A stretch of 64,000 nucleotides of DNA from an uncultured Porphyromonadaceae bacterium. Its GTDB lineage: Bacteria; Bacteroidota; Bacteroidia; Bacteroidales; Barnesiellaceae. Each line of letters opens with the position of its first letter. Position 1 is the stretch's first letter. The DNA lies in contig UPYI01000002.1 in the NCBI GenBank assembly GCA_900538555.1, positions 124,001-188,000 of the forward strand, read 5' to 3'. This document shows, in pieces, positions 33,707 to 44,200 of the stretch. Under the pieces are notes generated by a model. The model saw nothing but the letters and a program-made list of their open reading frames with translations. It did not search any database and was not told the DNA's origin. The translations under genes and the position numbers were made by a program.

Positions 33707-35334
33707 GACTACTGACGCTGTTCATTATCCTCCCGATCGCACTGGCAACAGGGGCTACACCCCGCCACGACTATCGGGTGTATCTTTCCGACAAACCGGG
33801 AAGCGAATACTCTTTATCGCAACCCGAAGCCTATCTGTCGGAAAAAGCCATCGAACGGCGCAACAAGCAAGGCATCGCTATCGACTCTGCCGATCTTCCG
33901 GTCTGCACCGACTACCTCAGAACCCTGAAACGGCAGGGCGCCGAAATATTAACCGCATCGCGCTGGCACAATACCGCCCTGATCGGACTGGACGATACGA
34001 CCCGGCTGACCGGCATTGCCACCCTTCCGTTTGTCCGGGACATTCAATTCGTCGGGCTGTCGGGCGACATCACCGAAACTCCGGCAAACCGGAAACGCAC
34101 CGTCGTCACCGGCTCCCACTCAACTGACACTCCCGCATTTCCCTCCGAACAGATCTACGGACAAAGCTATGCACAGCTGTCGATGCTCGGCATCCCCCGG
34201 TTGCATGCTGCCGGATTCCACGGTGAAGGCATGCGTATCGCCATCATCGACGACGGCTTTTTGCAAGCCGACCGGAATCCCCATATCGACCCCGACCGGA
34301 TAGCCGGTACATTCGATTTCCTCTCCGGAAGATTCGATTACGACCGGTACGACAACCACGGGGCGATGATACTCTCCACTTTTGCAGCCGTCGATTCCAC
34401 CCACTATATCGGGAGCGCACCGAACGCCGACTACTGGCTGTTGGTTTCGGAACATCTTCCGACGGAATACCGGTCGGAAGAGGACTATTGGACTGCCGCC
34501 ATCGAGTTTGCCGACAGCATCGGCGTCGATATCGTATCGTCGTCGCTCGGCTATTATACTTTCGACGATCCGGCGATGAACTACACCCATGCCCAGCTCG
34601 ACGGACATTCCGCCTTCATCACCCGTTCGGCACAAACCGGTGCAGAAAAAGGGATGGCAGTAGTCGTGAGTGCCGGTAACGAAGGCGATAAAGCATGGGG
34701 AAAAATTACCTTCCCCGGCGATGCAGCCGATGTTTTGAGTGTCGGAGCCGTAAACGGGACAAGAGTTCCGGCTTCGTTCTCAGGCCGCGGATATAGCGCC
34801 GACCGACGGATAAAGCCCGATGTCGCCGCGTGGGGCGTAGCGACCGCCGTACTCCAAAGCGACGGATCGGACAAATACGTTTCGGGCACATCGTTCGCCA
34901 CCCCGTTAGTCGCCGGCGGAATAGCCTGTCTGTGGCAAAGCCTGCCCCGGCTGACAGCCCGGGAGATAATCGAAACGGTTCGACAGAACAGTTCGCAATA
35001 TGCCACACCCGACTCTCTGGTCGGCTACGGCATTCCCGACTTTTACACCGCCTACGCCACCGGAAGCGGAATCTCCGGTACAACCCGGCAAGACGCCCCC
35101 TTTATCATCTACACCGAAGGCAGCACGGTGACGATCGGCGCAATAGACCAGCCATCGCACATCACCTTGTACACACCCTCGGGACAAACCGCCTTTCAAA
35201 CGGCAGTTCCGGCATTGTCGCCATGCCCGCTCCCGCAAATGGCGACAGGCATCTATATCGTCAGACGGCAAACAGCCGAAGGCATACAATGCCGGAAAAT
35301 AAGAATCGACAATCCATCGCCGCTACCGCTATGA
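33703..35334 (+). CDS. Secreted S8 subtilisin-like protease
   Basis: 543 aa with a signal peptide (about 1-18). The catalytic triad is Asp183 (RIAIIDDGF), His219 in an atypical DNHGAM context where HGT is usual, and Ser in VSGTSFATPLVAGG (about 394). The N-terminal part (25-130) looks like an inhibitor I9-type propeptide. The C-terminus (ITLYTPSGQTAFQTAV...MATGIYIVRRQ) has a type A sorting-like tail. It overlaps both mnmA and xseA by ATGA, so it is locked into a housekeeping operon, unusual for an exported protease. The role is unknown. Confidence 0.92.
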   Translation: MRLLTLFIILPIALATGATPRHDYRVYLSDKPGSEYSLSQPEAYLSEKAIERRNKQGIAIDSADLPVCTDYLRTLKRQGAEILTASRWHNTALIGLDDTTRLTGIATLPFVRDIQFVGLSGDITETPANRKRTVVTGSHSTDTPAFPSEQIYGQSYAQLSMLGIPRLHAAGFHGEGMRIAIIDDGFLQADRNPHIDPDRIAGTFDFLSGRFDYDRYDNHGAMILSTFAAVDSTHYIGSAPNADYWLLVSEHLPTEYRSEEDYWTAAIEFADSIGVDIVSSSLGYYTFDDPAMNYTHAQLDGHSAFITRSAQTGAEKGMAVVVSAGNEGDKAWGKITFPGDAADVLSVGAVNGTRVPASFSGRGYSADRRIKPDVAAWGVATAVLQSDGSDKYVSGTSFATPLVAGGIACLWQSLPRLTAREIIETVRQNSSQYATPDSLVGYGIPDFYTAYATGSGISGTTRQDAPFIIYTEGSTVTIGAIDQPSHITLYTPSGQTAFQTAVPALSPCPLPQMATGIYIVRRQTAEGIQCRKIRIDNPSPLPL

Positions 35335-36719
35335 ACGAACGTACATTTACCCTATTGGAACTGAACTCTTTATTGAGCGATGCCGTATCGGAGGCGTTCC
35401 CCGACCGGTATTGGGTGCAGGCGGAGATCAGCGAAATGCACACCAACTATTCCGGTCACTGCTACCTCGAACTCATCGAGAAAGACCGTACCGGCAAAAC
35501 CGTAGCCAAAGCTCGCGCGTCGATCTGGAACAATACATTCCGGCTGTTGCGCCCCTACTTCGAGCAAACAGCCGGACAGACCTTGCATACCGGATTGAAA
35601 ATACTCGTACAAGTAGCCGTATCATTCCACGAACTGTACGGGCTCAATCTTACCGTCACCGACATCGACCCCGTCTACACGCTCGGCGATGCCGCCCGTC
35701 GGCGAGCCGAAATATTGAAACAGCTTACCGACGACGGCGTGATAGACATGAACAAAGAGTTGGAATGGGCGCAACTCCCCCAGCGAATCGCCGTCATATC
35801 GTCGGGTACTGCCGCCGGATACGGCGACTTCATCGACCAGCTCGACCATAACCGGTACGGCTACCGGTTCTATACCCGTCTCTTTGCCGCCGTCATGCAG
35901 GGCGAACAAACCGAAAGCTCGGTCATTGCCGCCCTGGACCGTATCGCCAGCCACGCCGACCGGTTCGACGGGGTAGTCATCATTCGCGGCGGAGGAGCGA
36001 CATCCGATCTGAGCAGCTTCGACAGCTACCTGCTGGCGGCGAACGTAGCCCAGTTTCCGTTGCCCGTCATTACCGGCATCGGGCACGAACGGGATGATAC
36101 GGTACTCGATGCCGTAGCCAATATCCGGGTAAAAACTCCCACCGCAGCCGCCGAATGGCTGATCGGGAAAGTACACGCTGCCGACATGGAACTACGCGAA
36201 CTGAACCGTACTCTGCTCTCAGCCGTCCGGCAGAAAATCGACACGGAAAAACAATCCGTCCAACGAATCGCCCAGAACATTCCGCTCTGGACCGAACGCA
36301 GCATACACACCGGATACAGCCGGCTGAAAACATTGAGCGCAACCATACACCGCGAATCGAACCGGCAGATCGCCGCCGAGCGCAACCGCATCGGGCAAAT
36401 AACCCACATCTTGGCACCGCTCACCGACCGGCGGATCGGAGAACAACGCGCCCGCATCGGCTTGGCGGAAGAGCGGCTGCGGCAAAGCGTCCGGCAGATA
36501 CTTGCCGATGCCGGCAAGCACGTCGAAACGCTCGGACAAATGATCGACCTCGTATCGCCCGACACCATTCTGCGCCGGGGATACACCCTCACGCTCAACC
36601 ACGGCAAAGCCGTACAATCGCCCGACGATGTACAGCCCGGCGACAAGTTGCAAACCCTGCTGCCCGGCGGAAGCATCTGGTCGGAAGTAACCGATATCGA
36701 CAAACAAGAACAAAAATAA
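35331..36719 (+). CDS. xseA: Exodeoxyribonuclease VII large subunit
   Basis: 462 aa from the ATG at 35331, which overlaps the protease stop. A longer open frame reaches back to 34830, but only as antisense-like noise over the protease gene. It has an N-terminal OB-fold (MNERTFTLLELNSLLSDAV, VQAEISEM, SGHCYLELIEK), the catalytic core with VVIIRGGGATSDLSSFD and ITGIGHERDDTVLD, then a long basic coiled coil and the C-terminal LRRGYTLT motif. With XseB it degrades single-stranded DNA into short oligonucleotides. Confidence 0.96.
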   Translation: MNERTFTLLELNSLLSDAVSEAFPDRYWVQAEISEMHTNYSGHCYLELIEKDRTGKTVAKARASIWNNTFRLLRPYFEQTAGQTLHTGLKILVQVAVSFHELYGLNLTVTDIDPVYTLGDAARRRAEILKQLTDDGVIDMNKELEWAQLPQRIAVISSGTAAGYGDFIDQLDHNRYGYRFYTRLFAAVMQGEQTESSVIAALDRIASHADRFDGVVIIRGGGATSDLSSFDSYLLAANVAQFPLPVITGIGHERDDTVLDAVANIRVKTPTAAAEWLIGKVHAADMELRELNRTLLSAVRQKIDTEKQSVQRIAQNIPLWTERSIHTGYSRLKTLSATIHRESNRQIAAERNRIGQITHILAPLTDRRIGEQRARIGLAEERLRQSVRQILADAGKHVETLGQMIDLVSPDTILRRGYTLTLNHGKAVQSPDDVQPGDKLQTLLPGGSIWSEVTDIDKQEQK

Positions 36720-36727
36720 AACCACTT

Positions 36728-36937
36728 ATGGCAGAAAAGAAGAAACAAACCTACGCCGAAGCGATCGCCGAACTGGAACAGATCGTTGTGCGGCTGCAAA
36801 ACAATCAATGCGGCATCGACGAACTGCGACAAGCCACAGCCCGCTCGCTCGAACTGTTGCGGTTCTGCAAAACCAAACTCTTCGAAACCGACGAAGAAGT
36901 AAAAAAAATACTCGACGAACTCGACGAAGGTTTATAA
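36728..36937 (+). CDS. xseB: Exodeoxyribonuclease VII small subunit
   Basis: 69 aa from the ATG at 36728 (MAEKKKQTYAEAIAELEQIV). It has the typical two-helix XseB pattern with LEQIVVRLQNN and LDEL near the acidic end, and normal length. It starts 8 bp after xseA. A longer open frame from 36155 is just an extension into xseA sequence. The small subunits coat the coiled coil of XseA. Confidence 0.94.
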   Translation: MAEKKKQTYAEAIAELEQIVVRLQNNQCGIDELRQATARSLELLRFCKTKLFETDEEVKKILDELDEGL

Positions 36938-36946
36938 TTTCCCGGG

Positions 36947-36976
36947 CAATCCGGAAACCCGGAAACAAACCGGATT
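36947..36976 (+). terminator. Possible hairpin after xseB
   Basis: AATCCGG (36947-36953) and CCGGATT (36970-36976) with a 16-nt loop and no clear U-tract. Weak candidate for ending the mnmA operon. Confidence 0.3.
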
Positions 36977-37049
36977 CGCTCCGATAAAAAATAGCGGAAA
37001 CTTTTACGGAATACGCAGTTGTTTTTATCCGGAAAATAAAAAAAATGTA

Positions 37050-37057
37050 TAATTTTG
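37050..37057 (+). promoter_or_regulatory. -7 box of gltX
   Basis: TAATTTTG, full match to TAnnTTTG, 27 bp before the gltX ATG. No convincing TTG at -33. Confidence 0.5.
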
Positions 37058-37084
37058 CAGCCTATATTTTAAACAAATAAAATA

Positions 37085-38602
37085 ATGACAGAACGAAAAG
37101 TAAGGGTGCGTTTCGCCCCAAGCCCCACCGGCGCACTGCACATCGGTGGTGTGCGTACTGCTTTATATAACTATTTGTTCGCCAAACAACACGGCGGCGA
37201 ATTGATTTTCCGTATCGAAGACACCGACTCGCAACGCTTCGTTCCCGGAGCCGAAGACTACATCATCGAATCGCTCGAATGGCTCGGCATCCGTTTCGAC
37301 GAAGGAGTAAGCTACGGCGGAAACTACGGTCCCTACCGTCAGTCGGAACGCAAAGAGATCTACCGCAAATACGTAGACGAACTGCTCGCTGCCGGGAAAG
37401 CCTATATCGCTTTCGATACCCCCGAAGAACTGGAAGCCAAACGCGCCGAAATCGCCAACTTCCAGTACGACGCATCCACCCGCCTGCAAATGCGCAACTC
37501 GCTCGTCCTTCCCAAAGAAGAAGTAGACGCGCTGATCGCCGAAGGCAAACAATATGTTGTGCGTTTCCGCATCGAGCCGGGCGAAGATGTCGTTGTAAAC
37601 GACCTGATACGCGGCGAAGTGACTATCAACTCGTCGATCCTCGACGACAAAGTGCTTTACAAATCGGCTGACCAGCTGCCCACCTATCACTTGGCAAACA
37701 TCGTAGACGACCATTTGATGGAAGTAACCCACGTGATACGCGGCGAAGAATGGTTGCCGTCCGCACCGTTGCACGTCCTGTTGTACCGGGCTTTCGGATG
37801 GGAAGATACCATGCCCCGTTTCGCACACCTGCCGCTGCTGCTCAAACCCGACGGCAAAGGCAAGTTGAGCAAACGCGACGGCGACCGCCTCGGATTCCCC
37901 GTATTCCCGCTCGAATGGCATGACCCCAAGACCGGCGAAATATCGTCGGGATACCGCGAAGCCGGTTACCTTCCCGAAGCCGTTGTCAATTTCCTTGCGC
38001 TGCTCGGCTGGAATCCCGGAAACGATCAGGAGATACTCTCGATGAACGAACTGATCGAACTCTTCTCATTGGAAAAATGCAGCAAGAGCGGTGCCCGTTT
38101 CGACTACGAAAAAGGCAAATGGTTCAACCATAAATACATACAGATGTTGAGCAACGAAGAAGTTGCCGCACTCTTCATGCCGATCGTCGAATCGAAAGGC
38201 GTAAAAACCGACCTGCCTACCCTCACCCGCATCGTCGCATTGGTGAAAGACCGGGTAAGTTTCATCAAAGATCTTTGGGCACAGACGGCATTCTTCTTTG
38301 TCGCTCCCGAGACCTACGAGGAAAAATCGGTGAAAAAACGCTGGAAAGAAGACACCCCGGCTATCATGGAAGAACTGATCGTGCTGTTGCAGAACCTGCC
38401 CGATTTCGCATCCGCTTCCTCCGAAAAAGAGGTGTTGGGCTGGATCGAAAGCAAAGGCTACCACTTGGGCAATGTGATGAACGCATTCCGGCTGGCAGTA
38501 GTCGGCGAATGCAAAGGTCCGCACATGTTCGACATCACCGAAATCATGGGACGCGAAGAGACCATCGCCCGTATCCGCAAAGCCATCGAACGTATCAAAT
38601 AA
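37085..38602 (+). CDS. gltX: Glutamyl-tRNA synthetase
   Basis: 505 aa class I synthetase. N-terminal RFAPSPTGALHIGGVRTAL carries the HIGH-type motif (His19), and GKLSKRDGDRL near 259 is the KMSKS-type loop. The GluRS-typical VRTALYNYLFAK and the helical anticodon-binding domain (about 340-505) are present. The length is normal. It charges tRNA-Glu. It heads a short run with an outer-membrane protein gene 18 bp later and waaA. Confidence 0.97.
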   Translation: MTERKVRVRFAPSPTGALHIGGVRTALYNYLFAKQHGGELIFRIEDTDSQRFVPGAEDYIIESLEWLGIRFDEGVSYGGNYGPYRQSERKEIYRKYVDELLAAGKAYIAFDTPEELEAKRAEIANFQYDASTRLQMRNSLVLPKEEVDALIAEGKQYVVRFRIEPGEDVVVNDLIRGEVTINSSILDDKVLYKSADQLPTYHLANIVDDHLMEVTHVIRGEEWLPSAPLHVLLYRAFGWEDTMPRFAHLPLLLKPDGKGKLSKRDGDRLGFPVFPLEWHDPKTGEISSGYREAGYLPEAVVNFLALLGWNPGNDQEILSMNELIELFSLEKCSKSGARFDYEKGKWFNHKYIQMLSNEEVAALFMPIVESKGVKTDLPTLTRIVALVKDRVSFIKDLWAQTAFFFVAPETYEEKSVKKRWKEDTPAIMEELIVLLQNLPDFASASSEKEVLGWIESKGYHLGNVMNAFRLAVVGECKGPHMFDITEIMGREETIARIRKAIERIK

Positions 38603-38620
38603 ACATCCGACACGATCCCG

Positions 38621-39742
38621 ATGATAAAAGAATCCCTGCGCCGTTTACTCCTGACGATCTGCCTAATAGCAGTCGCAGGGATAAGCTATGCGCAGAAATT
38701 GGCATGGAACGTCAATTTCGACGCGTTCTTCGACAATCGGGAATACCCTTACGCCCATGCCCGGTCGCAAACATTGATCGGCGCACGTCTGGCTCCCGAA
38801 ATCGGCATCGCCATCGGTCCCGACAGCCTTAGCAGCCGAATCATGGCAGGAGCCAGCTGGATACAACCGATGGACGGACGCAATCCGCAAGTCGTGCCCA
38901 CGCTCTATTACCGGTTCCTGTCGAAGCATTTCAACATGTCGTTCGGACTGTTTCCGCGTACGCATCTCTTTGAAAATGCCCCGGCAGTGTTCCAATTCGA
39001 TTCACTGACCTACTACCGACCCAATCTGGCAGGCGTATTGCTTCAATACCACGATCGGAAAGGATTCGCCGAACTCCTGCTCGACTGGCGGCAGATACAA
39101 ACCACCCGCATGCGCGAAGCCTTTATGGTGATGTTCAACGGACGTTGGGACGTATGCTCCGAATTTTTCTTCGGCGGCAGGGTGATGATGAACCATCTGG
39201 CTCGCTCCCGGAATGCCGACAACACCGAAACGGTAACCGACGATCTGGCAATCAGCCCTTATGTCGGGCTGAACCTGACCCGAATCACCGGGTTGGACAC
39301 CTTGACGCTTAAAGTCGGATACCATCAGGCACTGGAACGCGAACGGGCATTCGGCGGGTTCAAATACCCCGGCGGCATCCTGATAGACCTGTTGGCGGAA
39401 TGGCGCTTCCTCGGATTGAAAAATACATTCTATTACGGCGAAAACCTGATGCCCTTCTACCGGATACATGACACCGAAACCGGCGGCGTGCGTCCCGGAT
39501 TAGGCACACAACTCAATATGGGCGATCCTTTCTTCCAATCGCGTCTGTACGACCGGCTGGATATTTACGGCTACATATTCCGCACCTGCTACGTCAATTG
39601 CATGGCATCGATCAACTTCCACTTCACACCGGGAAAAGTAAACCTGCAACAACAGTTGATCGTACGCGCCTATTTCGACGAAGACATGTGGAAAGACCGC
39701 CGGAATTTGAAAACCCGCCAAAAACTGAAAACCATACTCTAA
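38621..39742 (+). CDS. Outer-membrane beta-barrel protein of unknown function
   Basis: 373 aa. Signal peptide (about 1-24, AGISYAQK), then alternating aromatic/polar strands throughout (YYRFLSKHFNMSFGLFP, FFFGGRVMMNHL, LINFHF-type segments), consistent with a barrel of roughly 14-16 strands. No porin signature or ligand motif is recognised. It lies 18 bp after gltX and 27 bp before waaA, so it is probably co-expressed with a lipopolysaccharide enzyme, which may hint at an envelope role; that is inference only. Confidence 0.75.
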   Translation: MIKESLRRLLLTICLIAVAGISYAQKLAWNVNFDAFFDNREYPYAHARSQTLIGARLAPEIGIAIGPDSLSSRIMAGASWIQPMDGRNPQVVPTLYYRFLSKHFNMSFGLFPRTHLFENAPAVFQFDSLTYYRPNLAGVLLQYHDRKGFAELLLDWRQIQTTRMREAFMVMFNGRWDVCSEFFFGGRVMMNHLARSRNADNTETVTDDLAISPYVGLNLTRITGLDTLTLKVGYHQALERERAFGGFKYPGGILIDLLAEWRFLGLKNTFYYGENLMPFYRIHDTETGGVRPGLGTQLNMGDPFFQSRLYDRLDIYGYIFRTCYVNCMASINFHFTPGKVNLQQQLIVRAYFDEDMWKDRRNLKTRQKLKTIL

Positions 39743-39769
39743 CGGCATAGCAAGCATCTATATATATCT

Positions 39770-40999
39770 ATGAGAAGACTTTATAATTTCGGCATCTTTT
39801 GTTACAAACACCTCGTCGCCTCCGTGTCGCACCGCAATCCCAAAGCGGGCAAACTGACAAAGGGACAGAAAGAGATATTCCCTTATCTCGAAAAGACGCT
39901 CGACAAAAACGGCGGATATATATGGATTCATGCCTCTTCATTAGGCGAATTCGAACAAGGACGGCCTCTCATCGAAACCATTCGCCGCACCTATCCGGAA
40001 CGGAAGATCCTGCTTACATTCTTCTCGCCGTCGGGTTATGAAGTACGGAAAAATTACAATCAGGTGGATGCCGTATGCTATCTGCCGTTCGACTTACCGG
40101 GCAACGTCCGCCGGTTTCTCGACTTGGTAAAACCCCAATCGGCTATCTTCATCAAATACGAATTCTGGGCAAACTACCTGACCGAACTCAAAAAACGGAA
40201 TATCCCCACCTATATCATCTCGGCGATATTCCGCCCGAAACAGATATTCTTCCGTTTCTACGGCGGTTACTTCCGCAAAATGCTGCACTGTTTCACCCGG
40301 CTTTACGTACAGGACGAGAACTCCCGTAAACTATTGGATTCCATCGGCGTCCGCAACGTGTCGGTCGTAGGCGACACCCGTTTCGACCGGGTAGTGGAAA
40401 TAAGCAACTCCGCCGATCCCAACCCGCTGTTGGAGAGATTCGTCGGCGAAAAATTCGTCTGGGTAGGAGGAAGCACATGGCCCAAAGACGAAGAGATCAT
40501 TCTCGATTACTTCAACCGGCATCCCGAACAGAAATTGATTCTGGCGCCCCACGAGATACACGAAGAACACCTGCAATCCATTATTGCCCGGCTGAAACGC
40601 CCTTATCTGCGTTACACGCAGGCAACGGAAGCCAACGTAGCCGATGCCGACTGTCTGATCATCGACTGCTTCGGGCTGCTCTCTTCGCTCTATCGCTACG
40701 GTAAGCTGGCATACATCGGCGGCGGATTCGGCGTAGGCATACACAACATCGCCGAAGCGGCTGTCTATTCCATTCCCGTTATCTTCGGTCCGAACTACCA
40801 CCGGTTCAAAGAGGCGATAAATCTCATCGACAATGGCGGAGCATTCCCGATACACGATGCCGCATCGTTCGAATCGACGATCGAAAACTTCATTTCAAAT
40901 CGCGAAGCTCTCGCACAAGCCGGTAAATCCGCCGGAGACTACATCAAATCCCACTCCGGTGCCACGGCTGTCATATTCAAAGAAATCATCGGAAAATAA
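39770..40999 (+). CDS. waaA: 3-deoxy-D-manno-octulosonic acid (Kdo) transferase, GT30
   Basis: 409 aa. N-terminal membrane-associated stretch, then WIHASSLGEFEQGRPLIE with the catalytic Glu (Glu60), VGDTRFDRV linking the two Rossmann halves, and the C-terminal donor-site IGGGFGVGIHNIAEAAVYSIPVIFGP split across about 317-343. It transfers Kdo from CMP-Kdo to lipid A precursors at the inner membrane. Length fits the family. Last gene of the gltX run. Confidence 0.95.
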   Translation: MRRLYNFGIFCYKHLVASVSHRNPKAGKLTKGQKEIFPYLEKTLDKNGGYIWIHASSLGEFEQGRPLIETIRRTYPERKILLTFFSPSGYEVRKNYNQVDAVCYLPFDLPGNVRRFLDLVKPQSAIFIKYEFWANYLTELKKRNIPTYIISAIFRPKQIFFRFYGGYFRKMLHCFTRLYVQDENSRKLLDSIGVRNVSVVGDTRFDRVVEISNSADPNPLLERFVGEKFVWVGGSTWPKDEEIILDYFNRHPEQKLILAPHEIHEEHLQSIIARLKRPYLRYTQATEANVADADCLIIDCFGLLSSLYRYGKLAYIGGGFGVGIHNIAEAAVYSIPVIFGPNYHRFKEAINLIDNGGAFPIHDAASFESTIENFISNREALAQAGKSAGDYIKSHSGATAVIFKEIIGK

Positions 41000-41232
41000 A
41001 CAAAGTACCGGCTCTTGCCGCATCGGAGAATGCAAACCGCAAGGAGAATATAGAGCCACGGCATATCCGAACAAGAGAGTAACAATAACAAAGGGGATGT
41101 CCAATAACTCCCCGAAACGGGAATCGCCCTCGTCAGAACAAACTTTGACGAGGGCGAAATCATTAAACCGTACTTGTAGACTGCACCTTTTATTATCCGA
41201 ACCGTAAAAATACTACGGTGTTTCCGTTCTTA
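41000..41232. other. Convergent spacer with several small hairpins
   Basis: 233 bp between waaA and the convergent GH3 gene. It holds GGCTCT/AGAGCC (41010-41057, wide loop), a GGGGA/TCCCC pair near 41093-41113, and a strong terminator at 41125-41156. No coding region or known RNA is seen. Confidence 0.4.
41125..41156. terminator. Hairpin terminator between waaA and the GH3-CE7 gene
   Basis: Perfect 11-bp stem CGCCCTCGTCA (41125-41135)/TGACGAGGGCG (41146-41156) with a 10-nt loop. It is placed to end either convergent transcript. Confidence 0.65.
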
Positions 41233-44200
41233 TCAATCGAGCTCCGGCAACCCCGCTATACGGCGGAAAAAGTTTTCGCGGGTTTTCCACCAGCTTTTTC
41301 CCACACCGTGTTTCTGGTCGCGGTACACATGATACTCCCGACTGCCTTTCGTCAGGTTGAAACCGGAGAAATTGGTATGCGGCGGGCAGGTCTCATCCTG
41401 CAATCCTACGCCTAAAATAATGGGGCAGGTGATGTATTGCGACAGGTTCTTGATATCGAAATAGGTGAGCAGATCGTAAATATCGTCCCAACTTTTGTCG
41501 GTGTGCGTGCGCAGATACTTCTCGAAAGCCGAACGCGGCCACGGGCAGATCTGGAAATAATCGCGGAAGTCGGAAAGGAACGTAATGTGCGGCGCACCGC
41601 CCTTGATCCGTTTGTCGAGCGCACAGGCAGCCATCGTAAATGCTCCGCCCTGACTGCCGCCTTCGACCAATATCCGGTCGGCATCCACCTCCGGACGCGA
41701 TGCCACGAAGTCGATGCCGCGTATCAGATCCATATATGCCCCCCGATAATAATAGTTTTCTTTGCTGTCCAAGCCATACACGATCCAATCGCCATACGTA
41801 TTGGTCGCTTTCTGTATGCCCTGTCCGCGCACGGACAACACGAACTCGCAAAATTCGGGAACGGCATTCGCATCGGGGAAATACGGTTTCGCACCATATC
41901 CCATATAAGCCACCACCACCGGATATTTGCCCGGCTTCTTGGGAACGGAATAGTAGCCTTCGATCTTCACGCCGCCATAAGAGAACATCTCGACATGATA
42001 CATATTCTTGATATCGGAGCACTGCTCTTCCAGCAGCGTCAGCTTATAGTCCGGTTCCACCTTGTCCAGCTCGGCACGGGTCTCTTTCCAGAACTGTTCG
42101 AAATCGGGCTTTGCATCGGGTGCGGAGATAATCTTTTCGGGTTCGTAGCCGACATTGAATTTCTTTTCAGCTCCTTTTTTCCCCTCGTTCTCGACATACA
42201 GGGTAATGCGATAGAAACCGGGGGCAGGCGGAGCGAAACGGATCGCCTGACGGAACATACATCCCGCCTTCACTTCCACCGGATAGCGTTGCACGGTCAC
42301 CGGACGATAATCGTCGGTGGTGATATGGCAGACCAGATCGCACGACATGGATTGGGTCGGAATCACTTCCGGTGTCACCTCCATCTCTACCTGCTGCGGG
42401 GCAAGAAACACCCAGTCCTCGTCGGCAGAGGTCACCGCCAACGACAGAGCCGCCAATCCGGTTTTCGTCTGCGATGCCCGGCTGTCGGTCACCTCGAACG
42501 TCCCGCGCAACCGGATATCTTCCGACGAAGCTCCGACCATGACGGTGAATGTGCCCGGTTCGACTGTAAATTCATCCTGCCGGTTCCAAAGTCCCAAATC
42601 CTGCGGCGTGAGGGTAAAGGAGATTTCCCGGCTCTCGCCCGGATTCAGATGAACCCGTTCGAATCCTCTCAGGCACTTCTCATACGTAGTCACCGAACTG
42701 TAATCGTCGCGAAGATAGAGTTGCACGACTTCATCGCCTGCCCGGTCGCCCGTATTTTTTACCCGGAACGACAGGGAGACGCTTCCGCCCTCGCCGATCT
42801 TCGGATTCTTTATTTTCAGATTCTCATATTCAAAACGGGTATAGCTCAACCCGTAACCGAACGGATACAACGCGCCGTCCACCCGAACTTTACCTTTCGA
42901 ATCGGCTCCGGGTTTGAAGGGGAAAGCATAAGGTATCTGCCCGACCGACCGGGGGAAGGTCACCGCCAGTTTGCCGCCCGGATTATAATCGCCGAACAAT
43001 GCCTGCGCAACGGCTTCTCCCGTAAACTCACCGGGGAACCACGCATGCAATATAGCCGGAACATATTTATCCGCCCAATTGATCGTAGCGGCACGGCCGT
43101 CGAGCAAGACAAGCACTACCGGCTTGCCGACTGCATACACGGCTTCGAGCAACTGTTGCTGACGCCCCATCAGATTCAGGTCGGATCGCGAATACTCCTC
43201 CCGCACGGTCTGTTCGTTACCGCCGAGAACCAGTACCGCCACATCGGAACGTTCCGCCAACGCTACGGCTTCGGCAATCATTCCCTGCTCCCGTTCATCG
43301 AGAGGCACGGAATAGAGTTCGCTTTCGGGGAAATAGGGATCGATCACGTCGCATCCTTTCGCATAAGCCACTTCCGCCGAAGGCAGAAGCTCTTTAATAC
43401 CTTGATATACGGTCTTTACGGGGGCATTCGCCGGTCCGTAACGGCAGATCAGCTCATCGCGCTCGTCGGCATTAGGACCGATCACCGCCACCTTTTTCAA
43501 CTCTTTCGAAAGCGGTAACAGCCCCTCCTCATTCTTCAATAGCACAAGCGATTCCAGCGCAGCCCGGCGGGCAACCTGCCGATGTGCCTCCGAATGTACA
43601 ATACGGTCGGCATGCCGGACATCTCCCTTATACGGTTGGTCGAACAGTCCGAGCCGGAATTTCACACGCAGCACTTCCGCCACCCGCCTGTCGATTACAT
43701 CCATCGACACTTTGCCCTGAGCGATAGCCCGGCGCAAAGGCATCACGAAATCTTCGGGAGAAGTGAAATGGGTACGCACGTTCAATCCTGCCGATACCAC
43801 CTGTGCCGCAGCCTCCTCGGCAGTAGAACAGGTACGATGCTTGCGGTACAAAAATTCGACCGCCTCGCTATCCGATACGACATAGCCGTCGAACCCCCAT
43901 TGCCGCCGCAAAATATCGGTCAGGAAATAATGGCTTCCGCTCACCGGCTCACCGTCGTAATCGTTGTACGAACTCATCACGCCGTGCGCTCCGGCTTCGG
44001 CAATGCCTTTGCGGAACGGTTCGAGCAACAAAGTCTTCATCTCGCGCGGCGCGACATGCGGGTCGGTGCGCGTACCTTCGTCGCGTCCGCCGACCGGGAC
44101 GCTGTACACCGCAAAATGTTTCGGTGTCGATACCAGCCCGTTTGCCTGCAAAACGGTAATCATCTGCTTGCCCAGCTCGCCTGCCAGATAGGGATCCTCG

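Noticed and set aside
34830..35330. Upstream extension of xseA
   Set aside because: The added frame lies inside the protease gene and is not XseA-like; the ATG at 35331 coupled to the protease stop is the right start.
36155..36727. Upstream extension of xseB
   Set aside because: The added 191 codons are a shadow of xseA; the normal 69-aa XseB starts at 36728.
41000..41232. Transposon end or insertion-sequence remnant
   Set aside because: Small hairpins are present but no terminal repeats, target-site duplication or transposase fragment.
41437..43518. 693-codon plus-strand open frame
   Set aside because: Antisense to the GH3-CE7 gene; no family features.
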